Shown here: positions 40,735 to 52,344 of the stretch, in pieces
Layout: every line of letters starts with the position of its first letter
How positions within the stretch are numbered: the stretch's first letter is position 1
Assembly: GCA_050084515.1 (NCBI GenBank)
Contig: CM114273.1
Span: 11,284,001-11,348,000, forward strand
DNA length: 64,000 nt
Direction: 5' to 3'
DNA from: Blasia pusilla
Taxonomy: Eukaryota > Marchantiophyta > Marchantiopsida > Blasiales
The notes under the pieces: model-generated
The model's input: only the letters and a program-made list of their open reading frames with translations
Told to the model about the DNA's origin: nothing
Database searches by the model: none
Made by a program: the position numbers and the translations under genes

Positions 40735-41140
40735 CACTTTGCACGGACGATTTAATCCAAGATAAGGAATGCCAAGGATTATTGGCCTCCATCATATCCA
40801 AGGACACTCTAGCCACCTCCTTTAGACCTTCATTGACTTTAGGTGGAATAGAACTCTTTGTAGGATTCTTCGTTGAAACCCCTTTTGGGTCATTTTATCA
40901 TAACCTACAGGGTTCTTGGATTTAGACAACTCATCCCTATATTCACTCTTAATAGGCTTTGTTTAGGGTTGTACCCAAGTACTCAAGAACTCCTTTCCCT
41001 TGTATCTCCACACCATATCTACATGTCCACACTCTATACCATTTCTTTGTTTGTGCATAGTGCTTTGCTTTGGAGTTCAATGAGCACCAACAATCAAGCA
41101 CAAACTTGAACTCATAAACGTTTAGGAAAACTTCATTCAA
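40735..41140 (-). pseudogene. Unidentified frame on the other side of the solo LTR
   Basis: A short minus frame at 40949-41140 (VWTCRYGVEIQGKGVLEYLG) and broken frames to 40735 may belong with 39551-40389 as one relic, since the solo LTR lies between them. No family is recognised. Confidence 0.25.
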
Positions 41141-41919
41141 TTAAATGCAAGCCGCTTGCCTCTAGATTGGATGACATTTGAAATAATCATACATGTCAGC
41201 ACAAACATCATAGTAGGGATGCACGTAGCAGCCATGGAGGTTACTTTTAACACATTTTGAATAGTCTATGAAAGCACAAAAATTTAGCCACCAACATTGA
41301 ACATGTGGGACATTTCATCATTTTTTACCTTCTTCCAAAGTGAAACCTTGCACATTAGGCTCATTCTTTAATGCTAAAGCTCTCCATAAGTCAAATCCGT
41401 CTTTATTTTTTGTTGATAATGGAGAGGGTCCATACACGCCACACTTCTTTTCTTATATTTGGTCACCTTTAATTATGTCTTTCTCATCCACATGATAATG
41501 TTGCTTGCTTAAATTAGGACCATCAAGGACATGCGGATCCTTCTCTCTGTGTAACTCATAACCATCCATTTCGATTCCTACAAGCTGACCAATACTAGAA
41601 TGAATAGTGATAGGGAATAATTGAAATTGTCATAAGTAAGAAAATGGAATATCTTAGGCGTAGGAAATCTAATGGAAACATTATAGGAACCCATAAACTA
41701 TGTCCCACACTATGAAATGTCCTAATGTTACAATAACCAAATACAAGAAGAAGGGGTGTGACCCACTGAAAATCCTACGTGCACGATTATGGGGCCTCTT
41801 GAGTGAAGATACATGGCCAGCTTGGGAACAAAAGTTCCATTGGGAGCCTCTCAATCAATTGCCTCAGTGGTTGCATATCCCACAAGCCTTGCCTGGCCTC
41901 CAAGCATCTCTTTCACCTG
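41141..41919. other. Stretch without a recognisable gene
   Basis: AT-rich up to about 41700. A plus-strand frame (41700-42194) runs on into the tRNA-like sequence and hairpin region and is not convincing as protein. Confidence 0.35.
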
Positions 41920-42004
41920 TTTCATATGGCCAAGTTGGTCTAAGGCGTAAGGGACGAGATCAAGGTTCAGGTCTGAAAGGGTGGGGGTTTAAATCCCATT
42001 GTCA
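41920..42004 (+). other. tRNA-Leu-like pseudogene or SINE head
   Basis: An exact A box (TGGCCAAGTTGG, 41927-41938, consensus TRGCNNAGYNGG) is followed by TCTAAGGCG and, 47 bp further, a near-consensus B box (GGTTTAAATCC, 41986-41996). The whole resembles plant tRNA-Leu, including the TCTAAGGCG anticodon-arm lead. The acceptor ends do not pair well and there is an extra base in the T arm, so it is not a working tRNA gene. It may be the promoter head of a SINE whose body would include 42071-42130. Confidence 0.6.
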
Positions 42005-42070
42005 AAAACCTCTATGCAATCTTTTCTTTTATGGGTCAATAAGTTCGTATATGAAGGGAAATTGTTCGTA

Positions 42071-42130
42071 TTGCCCTGCACCGAAGGACGCAGGGCAAGG
42101 CATTGCGTCCTTTGGTGCAGTGCCTTGCCC
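42071..42130. repeat. Interleaved inverted repeats
   Basis: Three mutually overlapping stems are possible: 42071-42079 with 42090-42098 (9 bp perfect), 42076-42092 with 42104-42120 (17 bp, one mismatch) and 42093-42102 with 42121-42130 (10 bp perfect). They share bases, so only alternative folds can form. Confidence 0.8.
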
Positions 42131-42817
42131 TCTCTTTGTTTCTGTATTCTTTCTTTTATGCTCCTCTCCTCTCCTCACCTCTAAGATCAAGTAGACATCA
42201 AAAAAATCTTTAAAGTTCATATTTTTCCTTTTGATGTGGCCCAAAAACTTACTTTCTTTAAAAATATCAAGAGATCAGATTTTTTTAAAGTCTTCCTAGT
42301 TAATCCTTTCAAGTTCTTCTTCCCAAGTAAAATTTTGATCAATATTAGGGTACAAAAAATGATTCAAAGTAAAAATAATGAAATTAAAAAACACATGTAT
42401 TCATACCTTTTTTTTATAAACTCCTTTCTGGTTTTTTCTTAATCTTCTCAATATTTAATTTATTTTTTTCACAAACACCAATGCATTTGTTTTTGGATAT
42501 TTTCATATATTATTGCATTAAAATTAGTTCTAAAAATTATATATTTTAATTTCTAGGTAATTAAGTATAGAGTAATAAATAAGTGTGTTCTTATAAATTT
42601 CATGAATAAATCAGGATTTTTTTTTATCTTGGTAACTCTTATTTAAAAAATAAGCGATAGCTTTACACTCTTAATTAAATTGGCTTATCGTTTATATTTT
42701 TAAAAAAATTGGTTATTGCAATATAAGTAATGAATATTTTTTTTGTTCGTAGCCAAAACATATTGCTTGTAAGAAGTGATCCTAGGGCTAGTCATATCAA
42801 CTTTGTCAAGTCCCTGA
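42131..42817. other. Very AT-rich stretch, no gene
   Basis: Long A and T runs; the only frames are short and compositionally driven. Confidence 0.5.
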
Positions 42818-43570
42818 TTGAGATGTAAAAAGCCTCTAGTTGCAAAAATAATCGTAGGAATTGGGAGTCTTGAATATTTGGTAGAGAGACATGAAATGCA
42901 TAGATTTTCTCTCTCTTACTTTCAACAAAAAAAAAAACTACATGACGTGGATCCTAATTTATCCACTCCTGCTTCTAATGTGTTTAATGAGGTTAGGGAA
43001 TTTCAGAAAGGCAAGGAAATTGTAGGTACCCCACATAGTGATGAGATATACTCTATAGCTACTTGCATTGGTCTAGAAGAATATGACGACGCTGAAATGC
43101 TAGGATGGTATATTGGTGATGAGTTCGACTCGAAATATAGGTATATTGAATGTAGGGACTTAGATAATAGTGATATTAGTAGTGAGGTTGGAGATTTCAT
43201 GGTTGATAATCTTTGTCTTAATCATGATTCAAGTCTTGAATAAAGCAACGAGGATATATTGGTATATACTATTAGGCTATTAGTATAGATATTCAAACAA
43301 TAAAAAAATTTGATGGAAAATGTATTATTCTTGGTACAAAATATGAAAGTCTCTATTGTGGTTTTTTTTTTACATTTTAAAAATATAAGAAGTTATCTAA
43401 ATGTAATGATTTGTCACGTATTTTGCAAGTTGTATCAATAAAGCGTGCAAAGTTTTAAATGATGAGGCAAGGTAGTGATGGTAAGTCATATGTTCCTCTT
43501 GGTAAAGAAGCAATTAAGCCTATGCCAAAACCTCTTGGGAGGATTGAAGTCTTACAAATATCAAGTGATA
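42818..43570 (+). pseudogene. Unidentified plus-strand gene relic, 5' part
   Basis: A 141-codon frame (42818-43243) contains an acidic, possibly structured region (SDEIYSIATCIGLEEYDD, EMLGWYIGDEFDSKYRYIE). A second piece at 43451-43570 reads SYVPLGKEAIKPMPKPL and GRIEVLQISSD, and its duplicate at 43735-43840 continues to the hAT-like insertion. Beyond that insertion 44250-44615 seems to continue the same relic. No family recognised. Confidence 0.35.
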
Positions 43571-43916
43571 GCTATGTTTGAACCAAGGTTGCGCACATAC
43601 ATGTCCAAATCTGCAGACTTGTGTTCGTCCCTAGGATGAACATGTCTGTGCAAGTTATTTAAATGTAATGACTTGTCACGTATTTTGTAGGTTGTATCAA
43701 CAAAGCGTACTAGCGATCAAAGTTTTAAATGATGAGGCAAGGTAGTGATGATAAGTCATATGTTCCTCTTGGTAAAGAAGCAATTAAGCCTATGCCAAAA
43801 CATTTTGAGAGGATTGAAGTCTTACAAATATCAAGTGATGTTTGAACCAAGGTTGCACACAGACATGTCCATAATTGCACACTTATGTCCGTCCCTAGGA
43901 CAGACATGGCCGTGCA
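43391..43916. repeat. 262-bp tandem duplication with a breakpoint inside a hAT-like element
   Basis: AGTTATCTAAATGTAATG at 43391 recurs at 43653, and the two units stay collinear to their ends in GTGCA. Each unit includes host-like coding sequence, the 8-bp target GTTTGAAC-type flank and the left about 69 bp of the hAT-like element (43584-43652; 43848 onward). The second unit continues into the full element, so the duplication happened after the insertion. Confidence 0.88.
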
Positions 43917-44249
43917 AGCAACGGTACCCACGGCCCGCATCTAAGCCTATCCCTAAGCCCGCCAAGCCTATAGCGTAGGCCTAGGCTGGTCAAGCCCACA
44001 CTGATGCACGTGCTCAACTATGAACGGTGTGCGGGCGTGAGGCCCCCCCATGGGGACCAAGCCCGCCCAATGGGGGCATGCCGCGGGCTTGTGCGCGGTC
44101 CACAAAACCGATGTAGGCTCGGCCTGGCGGCCAATCCAAGTCTACACTATGAGGTCGATGGGCTGAGAGGCGGGCTCTAATGCGGGCCGTGGGTACCCGA
44201 GCGGCATGTCTGTCCCATTGACAGACTTGTCCGCTTCCATGCAACCTTG
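43848..44249. mobile_element. hAT-like short element, GC-rich class (402 bp)
   Basis: Ends CAAGGTTGCACAC and CCATGCAACCTTG. Flanking 8-mers GTTTGAAC (43840-43847) and GTTCCAAC (44250-44257) match at six of eight. Subterminal GTCCGTCCCTAGGAC (left) and CTGTCCCATTGACAGACTTGTCC (right; 15 and 23 bp spaced motifs) are GTCC/GGAC-type. The body shares the GCCCGC vocabulary. It interrupts the plus-strand relic above. Confidence 0.85.
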
Positions 44250-44257
44250 GTTCCAAC

Positions 44258-44615
44258 ACATGTTTTTTATGAGGAGGTAGACAATCACTACATGATTGTA
44301 CCGATCAAGGATGTAAGGCAAGTTGTGAATGAGAATGTATCTACAGTTCTATTCACGCGGTTAGTAGGACATATTAATCAATGTATTAGTGTTGAATTAT
44401 CTCAAGATGAGGAGAAAGAAGGATATACATGTTCGACTAATAATTTTATTCTCTCCTCTAAGCCGATATCTTCATTGAAAACTTGCCTTACATCCTTATT
44501 CAGTTGTGCAAGACCCCTTATGTTCTGCATCATGGATTCTAAGCTATGGTACAAAGCTGAATCGAATGATTCAAATGGAATGCTTATTTTTGAGTCTCAC
44601 TTGATAATAGATTAA
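44258..44615 (+). pseudogene. Unidentified plus-strand gene relic, 3' part
   Basis: A 122-codon frame beginning inside the element's target duplication reads HVFYEEVDNHYMIVPIKDV, VVNENVSTVLFTRLVGHIN and FSCARPLMFCIMDSKLWY. Its start abuts the hAT-like element and it appears to continue the coding relic at 42818-43840. No family recognised. Confidence 0.35.
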
Positions 44616-45299
44616 TTGTTATTCTAAAATATGAAATATAGAAACTTTCTACTTTGGGATTGATATCAACACAATGGTGAAGTTCATTAGTTATATGATT
44701 CCAAAATTGTATATTTTTAACTATTAATGCAGATTTGAAATTTTTTTCTTCTATAGAAAGATTCATCATATGATAGATAAGGATCAAGCATCATGGAAAA
44801 ATGGTAAGAGGTCTTTCATTGACATCAAAAACTTTCAGAGCAATACGCATCTTGCATCTAAGAAGGAAAAAAAGATAAAGTATCAAAGGAAAAAATGACC
44901 CCATCAAGATATGCCCCTTGTACCTCCTCCTGCAACTATAGCGTCTGCAATGTAAGAATGTTTAGCGCTATTGTAATTCAAAAAGAGTCAAATTTTCTAG
45001 GATTATAATGGAAAATATTTTCTATATTTTATTTATTTTAAATTTTTTCTTACTTATATTATAGGCTTCCAAATCCATTCAACCCAAGACGACCGTGTCA
45101 AATACATAAAGATGGGAGAGGTAAAAGACTAAGTAGAAGACATGCAAATTTGGATCTCATGCATTATTCTATTATATTCTGATAGCCATTGTGAACAATC
45201 TTCGCTCGTTGATGTATTTTAATGTGTAAGTCATCATGACCAACTTCTTAAGAACTATTTTAATTGCACTCTCCCCTTTTCCGCCAAGGAGCCCAACCC
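44616..45299. other. AT-rich stretch, no clear gene
   Basis: Short broken frames only. A basic segment near 45090-45140 (RPCQIHKDGRGKRL) may be an exon of the Helitron relic that follows. Confidence 0.35.
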
Positions 45300-46516
45300 T
45301 CAACGATTATAAAGACATGTTGAGTTGGTTGACCTTGATGACGATAGATGTCATTATGAAGGAGAGGTAGATATGAAGAAAATCCTCCTATTGGAATAAC
45401 TCTTGCACCTATTGATGAAGTAGAATTGATGAGTTTAATATTGAAGATAATATGAGATAGTACTATTTTTTAATTTCAAACTCCACTTTTTGCCTACTAT
45501 AATTAGTTTTGGAATATTCTAAATCTTGGTTCTTCTCCAAGTGCATGATAATTACATACCAGATGCTTCCTCATTCAATGATTGTAATTATGCCATCTCC
45601 AATCTACAATTCTAGACTATTATAGTCATATTTAATTCTTGCAAGTTTTTTTTTATTGATATTAATAATTTAATGATAGTGATTATATTTTAAAGAATTT
45701 CATTACTTGAAATTTTTTTCTTCCTTCCAACTCTCAATGGTTACATGACATGCTTCAAGTTGCACAAGAGCATGGCAAAAATGTAGACATGCTGATTTAC
45801 TTGATTCATTTGATGGGGCGTAAATGGGTGATATTGTGATAAGGAGGATACATTTGAAAGAAATCTTTTCGTTGGATAGATCTTGCTCCTATCAAGTAAG
45901 TATTCACTCCTACAACTACAGCTAGAATTTATGACTTTGATGTTGAAGATAAAATAAGCTTTTTAATATTATTTTCCATTATAAATGTCACTTTTGTCTA
46001 TTTTTAATAAATTGGGTATGGAGACTCCAAATTTTGGTTTTCCAAGCCAATGATAAGTGCATTTGTATGATCCCTCAATTGAGTACTATTGTCACACCAC
46101 CTCCGATGTACACTTCCTTTCTATAGCCTTCATATTTTATTTCTCCATGTATTTTTAATTGACCTTAATTATCGCATCAAATTGATTCTATTTTTAAAAT
46201 TTTTATTCTTCAAAATGTTTTCTTTCTTCCAACCCTCAAAGATGACATGATATGCTTCTGGGCCAAAGGCAAAAGACAGAGGCATGTTGGTTCGGTTGAC
46301 CTATGTGATGATGGATATTCTCATGATCCTTCAATAAGGAATATTGTACCTGACGAAAATTTCCTTGTTGGAATGGGTTATCATAAGGTTCACATGGAGA
46401 TAATCGAAGATCATGTGTTTCCTATTGTTCCAAATGTGGCACATAGAAGGGTGGTGGATTTTATGAAGTTAGTGAATATTGCGTGTATATGTGAATTTGA
46501 AGAGAAACATATTTGA
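45300..46516 (+). repeat. Three degenerate tandem units of about 475-490 bp (exon plus intron)
   Basis: Similar blocks start near 45315, 45790 and 46280 (GACATGTTGAGTTGGTTGAC, GACATGCTGATTTACTTGAT, GGCATGTTGGTTCGGTTGAC), each followed by GATG-rich coding-like sequence and an AT-rich spacer. The third is the best preserved (frame 46247-46516, QRHVGSVDLCDDGYSHDPS). They look like multiplied 5' exons of the Helitron gene. Confidence 0.6.
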
Positions 46517-46619
46517 ATACTTTGATTGGGAGATTGCATTGATAGTATAACTGTAGCGTTAAACTATTGGATGTATAAATGATGTTTGTACTTGCCAAGC
46601 CCTATCTTGGAAGAGTGAG

Positions 46620-46915
46620 AGAATGGAGTCATTAAAGTCCCCAAGCACTTCTTTTGGGATGTGTTGTGAGCACAGTAACGGTCAATAACACATTTGAAGG
46701 CTTCACCTTCTTTTCCATTTGAGTTGATTTCCAATGTTCCGTCAAATAGTCTTCATTTTTGGTATAATGCACATGCCTATGAGAGCACTCTTCAATTGGC
46801 ATCGATTATAACACATGTTGTAGAGCATGGTAGTGGTGCAGGAAACTTGATGATTGAAGGTGATACTTATCATGCTATTGGACCTCTAAATGTAGAGATG
46901 AGTGTTTCTCCATAA
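46620..46915 (+). pseudogene. Helitron N-terminal region relic
   Basis: A plus-strand stretch gives FGMCCEHS-like sequence, then frame 46694-46915 with LHFWYNAHAYESTLQLAS and GDTYHAIGPLNV. These align with SRHFLSNARAYNLAFQLAS and GKIYHSIDPLHP of the minus-strand Helitron. Confidence 0.75.
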
Positions 46916-47159
46916 TTAGCACACACTTATATTCATAATGATGAGTATATGAACAAAGAAGAAGGACCATGAATCGAGATGATTGTGATCCATTGAGGAT
47001 TGAGATCTTGGGGGATTACAAGATATGTTACGTATCCACAATCTATATGTCACTCTCTTTTGATATGTGCTTATGGATCCATGTAATTATGATTTAAAAG
47101 TTTTTCTAAAGGGGAGTAAGCAAGGGCTTGATATAAACAATATACGTCAACTTTTGCTT

Positions 47160-48230
47160 TAGAGATTGCTACTATCTTGCCTAAAGATGGAAGAGAGCAA
47201 AGAGAAAGACGTGATATTAATGTTTGTTTACATGGAGGAGGGATTTGTTAAACTTTTGACTTGAATGAGGCCTATATTGCATTGCACTTTGTATTTTCCT
47301 TTTTTTCTGGCGAAGGAGGTTGGCATCTTGGCATACTTATACATATGGGTGATCTTAGAGGAAATAAGATGAGAAGAGGGCGCGTACGTTGTGATGAATA
47401 AGGATGAAGATGAGAATGCATGCCATAATATACTAGAGGCTAAGGAATGGAAGAAGAGATACTTTAAGGTGGAGAAAAAATTCATGAGGCAAGTTGTAAG
47501 ACTTTGATAACTCTGCAATTTGCTTCATTTTCACTCTAAATATAAGCTAATCCTCAAGATCATAATAGTTGAGGTTTGGTCATTTTATTCAAGAAGATAT
47601 AGTAGATGTATACGCGTGCACCGATACTTGCATCTACAAGGATTAACTTGGATACAACTGCATCAAATGGGGTTAAGAGTTGATTTACACTAAGTTGTGA
47701 AAGATGCTATCACTCGGCATGATAATGACACTCATGCTATAGGGAAATGAGTCATCTTATATTTCTCTTTTATAAGAGGACCTTGACACATATATCAATT
47801 TTATCATAATGCTCTGGCAATTGTGAGACAATTCACTAGAAGAAATCCTTGGTCTTATACTAGTTTTTATGATGGTGATTCATAAAATCAAGGATAGCTT
47901 TTATGACTAGGTTTCATAATGTGAGAGGAGATCAGTCATACCAAGATTTGAGAATGATTGACGGTGTAGTTTATGCTACTTTTAAGAAGACAACTATTTA
48001 GATGGTACTATTAGAATACAACAAGGTTTTTTCTTGCTTTGAAGCGGCGGTTGAAATTCATACTGGTCAGTCATTGTGTCTACTCTTTTCTATCATTCTT
48101 CTATACAATACATTATTTGTACTAAGTATGGTGTGGAAAAAATTCATAGTTCCATTGAAAAATAACCTTTTACATCAAAGGGATGAGGTAATATGCATGC
48201 CTGATGTTCAATTATTATCTTGTCTTTAAA
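47160..48230 (+). pseudogene. Helitron Rep and linker relic
   Basis: Pieces in changing frames match the other Helitron: FDLNEAYIALHF and GEGGWHLG near 47250-47340; RGP-HIYQFYHNALAIVRQF near 47775-47840; NVRGDQSYQDLRMIDGVVYA near 47920-47985; and TGQSLCLLFSIILLYNTL in frame 48002-48229. The HUH and Y2 segments are not recognisable here. Confidence 0.7.
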
Positions 48231-48373
48231 AAAATTATAATTTTCCTATTCATATTAAATTTTTTAAAATTTTTCTATAGAGAATCAGAATTCTATATCT
48301 TATCTTTGATATTCAAAAAATTAATCTGGCATTATTAGAGGTCCATTACCATCTTCAAGATTATGGTAAAATT

Positions 48374-49250
48374 ATGATGGATTACCATAACATGCATCAA
48401 CCTAAATTTCTTGCTCGCAATTTATCTATTTCATGCTCAAAGAGAGAACAACTTCGTTGTGATCGTTATATGCTTTGTGAATGTGTTCAACTAGGAGAGA
48501 CCTCTTTGAATGATGGAAAAAGAGCAATTTGGGATTTTTCCCATCTTCTGTTTAAGGAGGACTTACGTGGTGCACCACCATGTGTAACTGCATTTCATTT
48601 ATGTTGTGCTCTTGCATGAATTTCATGAGTTTACTTCCTTTTAAATTTCTTGTTCCTAATTATGGTTTTTCTTAGGCAAAGTTATTTTTCATTGATGGTT
48701 CTCATAGAATAGGGAAACTATTTATATATAATCTTCTCATATGGTATATATACTATACTATAAGATGACAATTTGTAGTGGTGTTATTGTACGTTATCGT
48801 TTTTACTCTAATGATTTCTTCTCTTCTTTCAAGAGTATCTTTTTAAATTCCTGATTTGGTTTTTTGACGACGAGATGAGGCTTGTATACCCAACATAATT
48901 CTTGAATACATGCTTTCCATTAGAATTTCCACCACATTGTTTAACTTTGAAGATTGGAGCTCCAATCACGTTGTTACGCCATATAAATGGAGCAAAGGGA
49001 CAAGCAAAAAGGACTCATTTGGTGATTTTTGGATTTGGTCAATATGTTACAAATGCAATAATTATGACCAAAAAAGTTTTGGAACTTGAATGTATATTCC
49101 ATACATTCCATTGATTGCATCTGATTTTGGTTTATCTTTGGCTTCAATTTTCTATTTGTCATGCCTTTGCAATGATTGTTAATAAGTATTAAGGTCAAAC
49201 ATTAGATAGAGTTGGCATCTACTAGCCAAATCTTATATTTTCTCACAGAA
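48374..49250 (+). pseudogene. Helitron helicase relic
   Basis: Frame 48374-48619 includes NLSISCSKREQL and SLNDGKRAIWDFSHLL. Frame 48902-49114 includes FPPHCLTLKIGAPITLLRH and INGAKGQAKRTHLVI. A degraded motif V/VI segment follows near 49170-49240 (FAMIVNKY-GQTLDRVGIY). The ATP-binding motifs between are missing. Confidence 0.75.
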
Positions 49251-49700
49251 ATTCATATATGTTTCTTTATTTAGAGTAGATTATAGGAGTTTAATTCATA
49301 TGGTGGCATATAGTTCAAATCTAGTAAACCAAGTTGGTTTTTATACTAGAAATGGGTTATATCATGGAGTGTTATATTGAAAGAAATACAAGTATAGAGT
49401 GCTGAATTTTTTAGAACTCTTTTTTTTTTTTCTTAAGAGAATATTTTTATGTTTCATTATATTAATAGTTTAAAGAAAATATATTTGGGTGTCATCAAAA
49501 AAGTCCTGAAATTAAAGGGAAGGACATATTGTATTGAAAGTGGATACCGACTATTCTTTTGTAAGAGAAAACAAAAATAACTCAAATATGAGAAAGGCCA
49601 TTGTGTATCAGTGTTTGAAGCTTTGTCATTGATTATTACGCAAAAAAAGTTCTAGAAAGTTCATTCTCTCAATCGTTAAGTTTTGATGTGGATGCATCAT

Positions 49701-50065
49701 CAAGGTTGAATATGGAGAAAGTCCATGTTCGTGGACTTATGTCCATCCCTAGGACGGACATGTCCGTGCAGGCGTGGGTATATGCAGCCCGTACCCGAGC
49801 CCGCCCTGCCCGCAATGTACACCCAGGTAAAACCAGCTTGCACCCAATCTAAGCACTCCTTGTCCTTTTTGTAGTCCGGTCTAAGCCTGCGATAGGCATG
49901 TGGAGGGTGGGCTTGGGCCTACTTGCCGGTGCGGGCTACGTGTAGGTTGATTCTTATCCACCTCCCTTAATATGAATCCGCACCCATTCAATTCCCATGT
50001 CTCAAGCCCGCGCGGGCCATTGGGGATCCGAAAAAACCTGGGTAGGGGACCTGTTGGACATATCC
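49701..50065. mobile_element. hAT-like short element, GC-rich class, right end lost
   Basis: Begins CAAGGTTGAATATGG, with GTCCATGTTCGTGGAC and GTCCATCCCTAGGACGGAC subterminal units, and a GCCCGC-rich body resembling 36907-37411 in order, including the CCATTGGGG-GAAAA-CTTGGG-AGGGAC segment near its right side. The expected TGCAACCTTG terminus was not found, so the right limit is approximate. Confidence 0.7.
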
Positions 50066-51532
50066 AACTACTCTCTTGTAGGTGCGGTCTCTATTTCTTG
50101 GTGCTACTTAGGCAAGTTGGAGTATGTTAGAAAGAATTTCATAACTTTAAACTACATTTATGCTTAGCCTAGAGGCAAGAGACTATTGAGAGTTTGCTTA
50201 GGAAGTTGTAAAAGACGCATGTAGAACAAGTACTCATTTTGTTAAGTGCCTCCCTTACATTATATATTCAAAAAATTTACCAAGGGGGGGAATTCTAGAT
50301 GAAACATCCACGGTGAGGCGTTACTAAGTGAATAATCGAAAAATGAAAAAAAATAAAGTAAAATTCATAGTGTTCTCTTGTCCTTCTCTTAAAGGAGTAG
50401 TATGCACTAAACCGGGTTACAAAAAATGAAAATAATTTAGAAAATGAGAAAATAATCAAGCCATTACATTAGTCACATGTTTAAACTATAGATTTGCAAA
50501 ATAAATAGTGAAAATAAATTTGTGCCTTAATATATTAAAAATCACTAGACTCTCAAGCGCCCTTATTAATGAAGGGAGGATTATTTTTCAGAATTACGCC
50601 ACCCCTCACTTGAGATATCCCTCACAAGGGAAATCATTTTTCCACTATTCCATTTCTCTCTTTCCTTGTTGGAGAAGAGGTTGAAAGTCTCGTATCAAAA
50701 ATAATTCTTTGGGGGTAAGGGTAGGTGGGGGAAGTATTTCTTTGGGGGATTTTGAGAAAAGCTTCACGTGGCATATTAGAAGAGGATGAGGAAAGGCAAC
50801 AAAGTCTCAAAGGGGTGAGGAGGCTAGAAATACAAAAGGAACACTCTAACTATGGTCAAATGGGAGTGTTTGATTTAAAATTTGGGTCATAGATATTTAC
50901 TTGTTTGAATTTGTGTAGTTTTAAAGGTGAGGAAATGTGAGAGAACGACATGGAATACTAAGACTTTGAAATTTTCTATCTCAAATTGGCCATAAATATT
51001 TATTTTCTTAAAAATATTTTTAATTTAAACATGCATAGGAAGTTCATGCAAGAATAATGCATCAAGGAAAAGAGAGGAACATGATGAGAAGAGGATTTTT
51101 CAACATGAAATGAGATTAAAAATTTAGGGTACACTTATCTTATTAAGAGTATTAAGTACACTTATATAGCTCTTCTTGGGAATAGTAATTCATACCTACT
51201 AATAAAAGTGAATCCTTCTACAAGAAGAAAAGATCCAGCCATTTGAAGTCATTAGCATAAGAGGTGTGGCTAATGAGGCCTGGTGCGTTTAGATTAGAAG
51301 CATTTAGGTGTAAGCGTAAATTTTACTCACATTTACCAATCACAAGAGCGACAAAAATTCCTACCCCATTTCATTTTAATGGTGTTCAAGTATTTTTTGT
51401 ATGTATCGCCTAAGCTCATTGCAAGAGCGTTTCAATTAAGCAATGTGGAGAGACAACATACAGATCAAGAAGAGCCAACTCTGTATCACAAGTATCTTAC
51501 TAAGATAGAGAAAGCAAGCCATAATTAAAGAC
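50066..51532. other. AT-rich stretch, no gene
   Basis: No frame of note; I see no mobile-element signature. Confidence 0.45.
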
Positions 51533-51835
51533 CAAGGTTTCATATGGACCAATTCCGTGTCCGCGGACATATCCATGTCCATGGACTTATGTATGTCTTA
51601 TAGAAGGATTTGTCCATATGGGCCCCATCTCCCCCTTCTTTCTCATCCCCCCATTTTCCTTCATGATCATCACTTTCTCTTTTCTTTCTCATCCCACCTC
51701 CATTCCCCCCCCTCCTTATTGCCCTGCTCGTTCTTGCTCTACCTTCCACCATGAACTACAAGTCTAGGCTCCACCTTTTGGAATCGATATATGTCCGTGA
51801 ATATGTCCAAACTTGTCCATTTTTTTGCAACCATA
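51533..51835. mobile_element. hAT-like short element, pyrimidine-rich class (about 303 bp)
   Basis: Starts CAAGGTTTCATATGGAC and ends TTGCAACCATA. GTCCGCGGAC (51571-51580) and GTCCATGGAC (51588-51597) sit just inside the left end. The body is CT-rich (CCCCCTTCTTTCTCATC type) like 59575-59801 and the reverse complements of 56345-56661 and 58722-59057. Flanking 8-mers TTAAAGAC and TGATAGAA match only at five of eight, so the duplication is poor. Confidence 0.7.
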
Positions 51836-52344
51836 TGATAGAAATTGCTTTCTTGTGCCACAATCTTTTAGGCTCATTGTGATCCACTCAAACCGTTCCT
51901 TTTACATGAAAGCGAATCGTGAGTGTATTCCATTCTAGCAACCATGCTATCCATGGCATGTCGGGCTTGGGAAGGGAAACCAGTAGATTTGGGCCATATA
52001 CGTCTATTGCAAGCTAGTGCTTGACATCAAGGGGGTATTGCGTCCTTGAGCCAAGAAGGAAAACCACAGAGAAAGTGGAGTGGGGGTGTTTTTGACCATC
52101 TTCTTCAACCATGGAGATGAACCACCGGAGTGTAGTATTGCAACTGCAAAGCTCATTGCCCTCCCCAATGGGACATAACCGGAAAACCCATTGGTGGTAG
52201 TCCATGTTAGTATAGTTGCAAGGAAAAAGTAGGGGCCGGGAAGCGCCAAGGGCAAAAGGGAAATGCATTTGTGATTCAGCAGGGGGTTGTGATGGTCCTA
52301 AAGAGATGTCAAGATCTCTATTCATTAAATTGAAAATTCCATAG
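51836..52344. other. Stretch without a supported gene
   Basis: A minus-strand frame (52014-52556) is open, but it is opposite a better plus-strand exon candidate and shows no motif. Nothing else is seen. Confidence 0.35.

Larger units (their letters stand above)
45300..49400 (+). mobile_element. Old plus-strand Helitron relic
   Basis: The region follows the same protein order as the Helitron at 21.5-28.3 kb but on the plus strand and much more decayed. Recognisable pieces are the N-terminal Cys/His region (46620-46915), the LHGGG-DLNEAYIALHF block (47220-47290), the linker (47920-48230), the helicase N-terminal block (48374-48619) and a helicase C-terminal block (48902-49114). The Walker A to motif III part is deleted between about 48620 and 48860. 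No termini were found. Confidence 0.75.

Noticed and set aside
41920-42004. Functional tRNA-Leu gene
   Set aside because: The boxes are good but the acceptor stem does not pair and the T arm has an extra base, so only a tRNA-derived sequence is supported.
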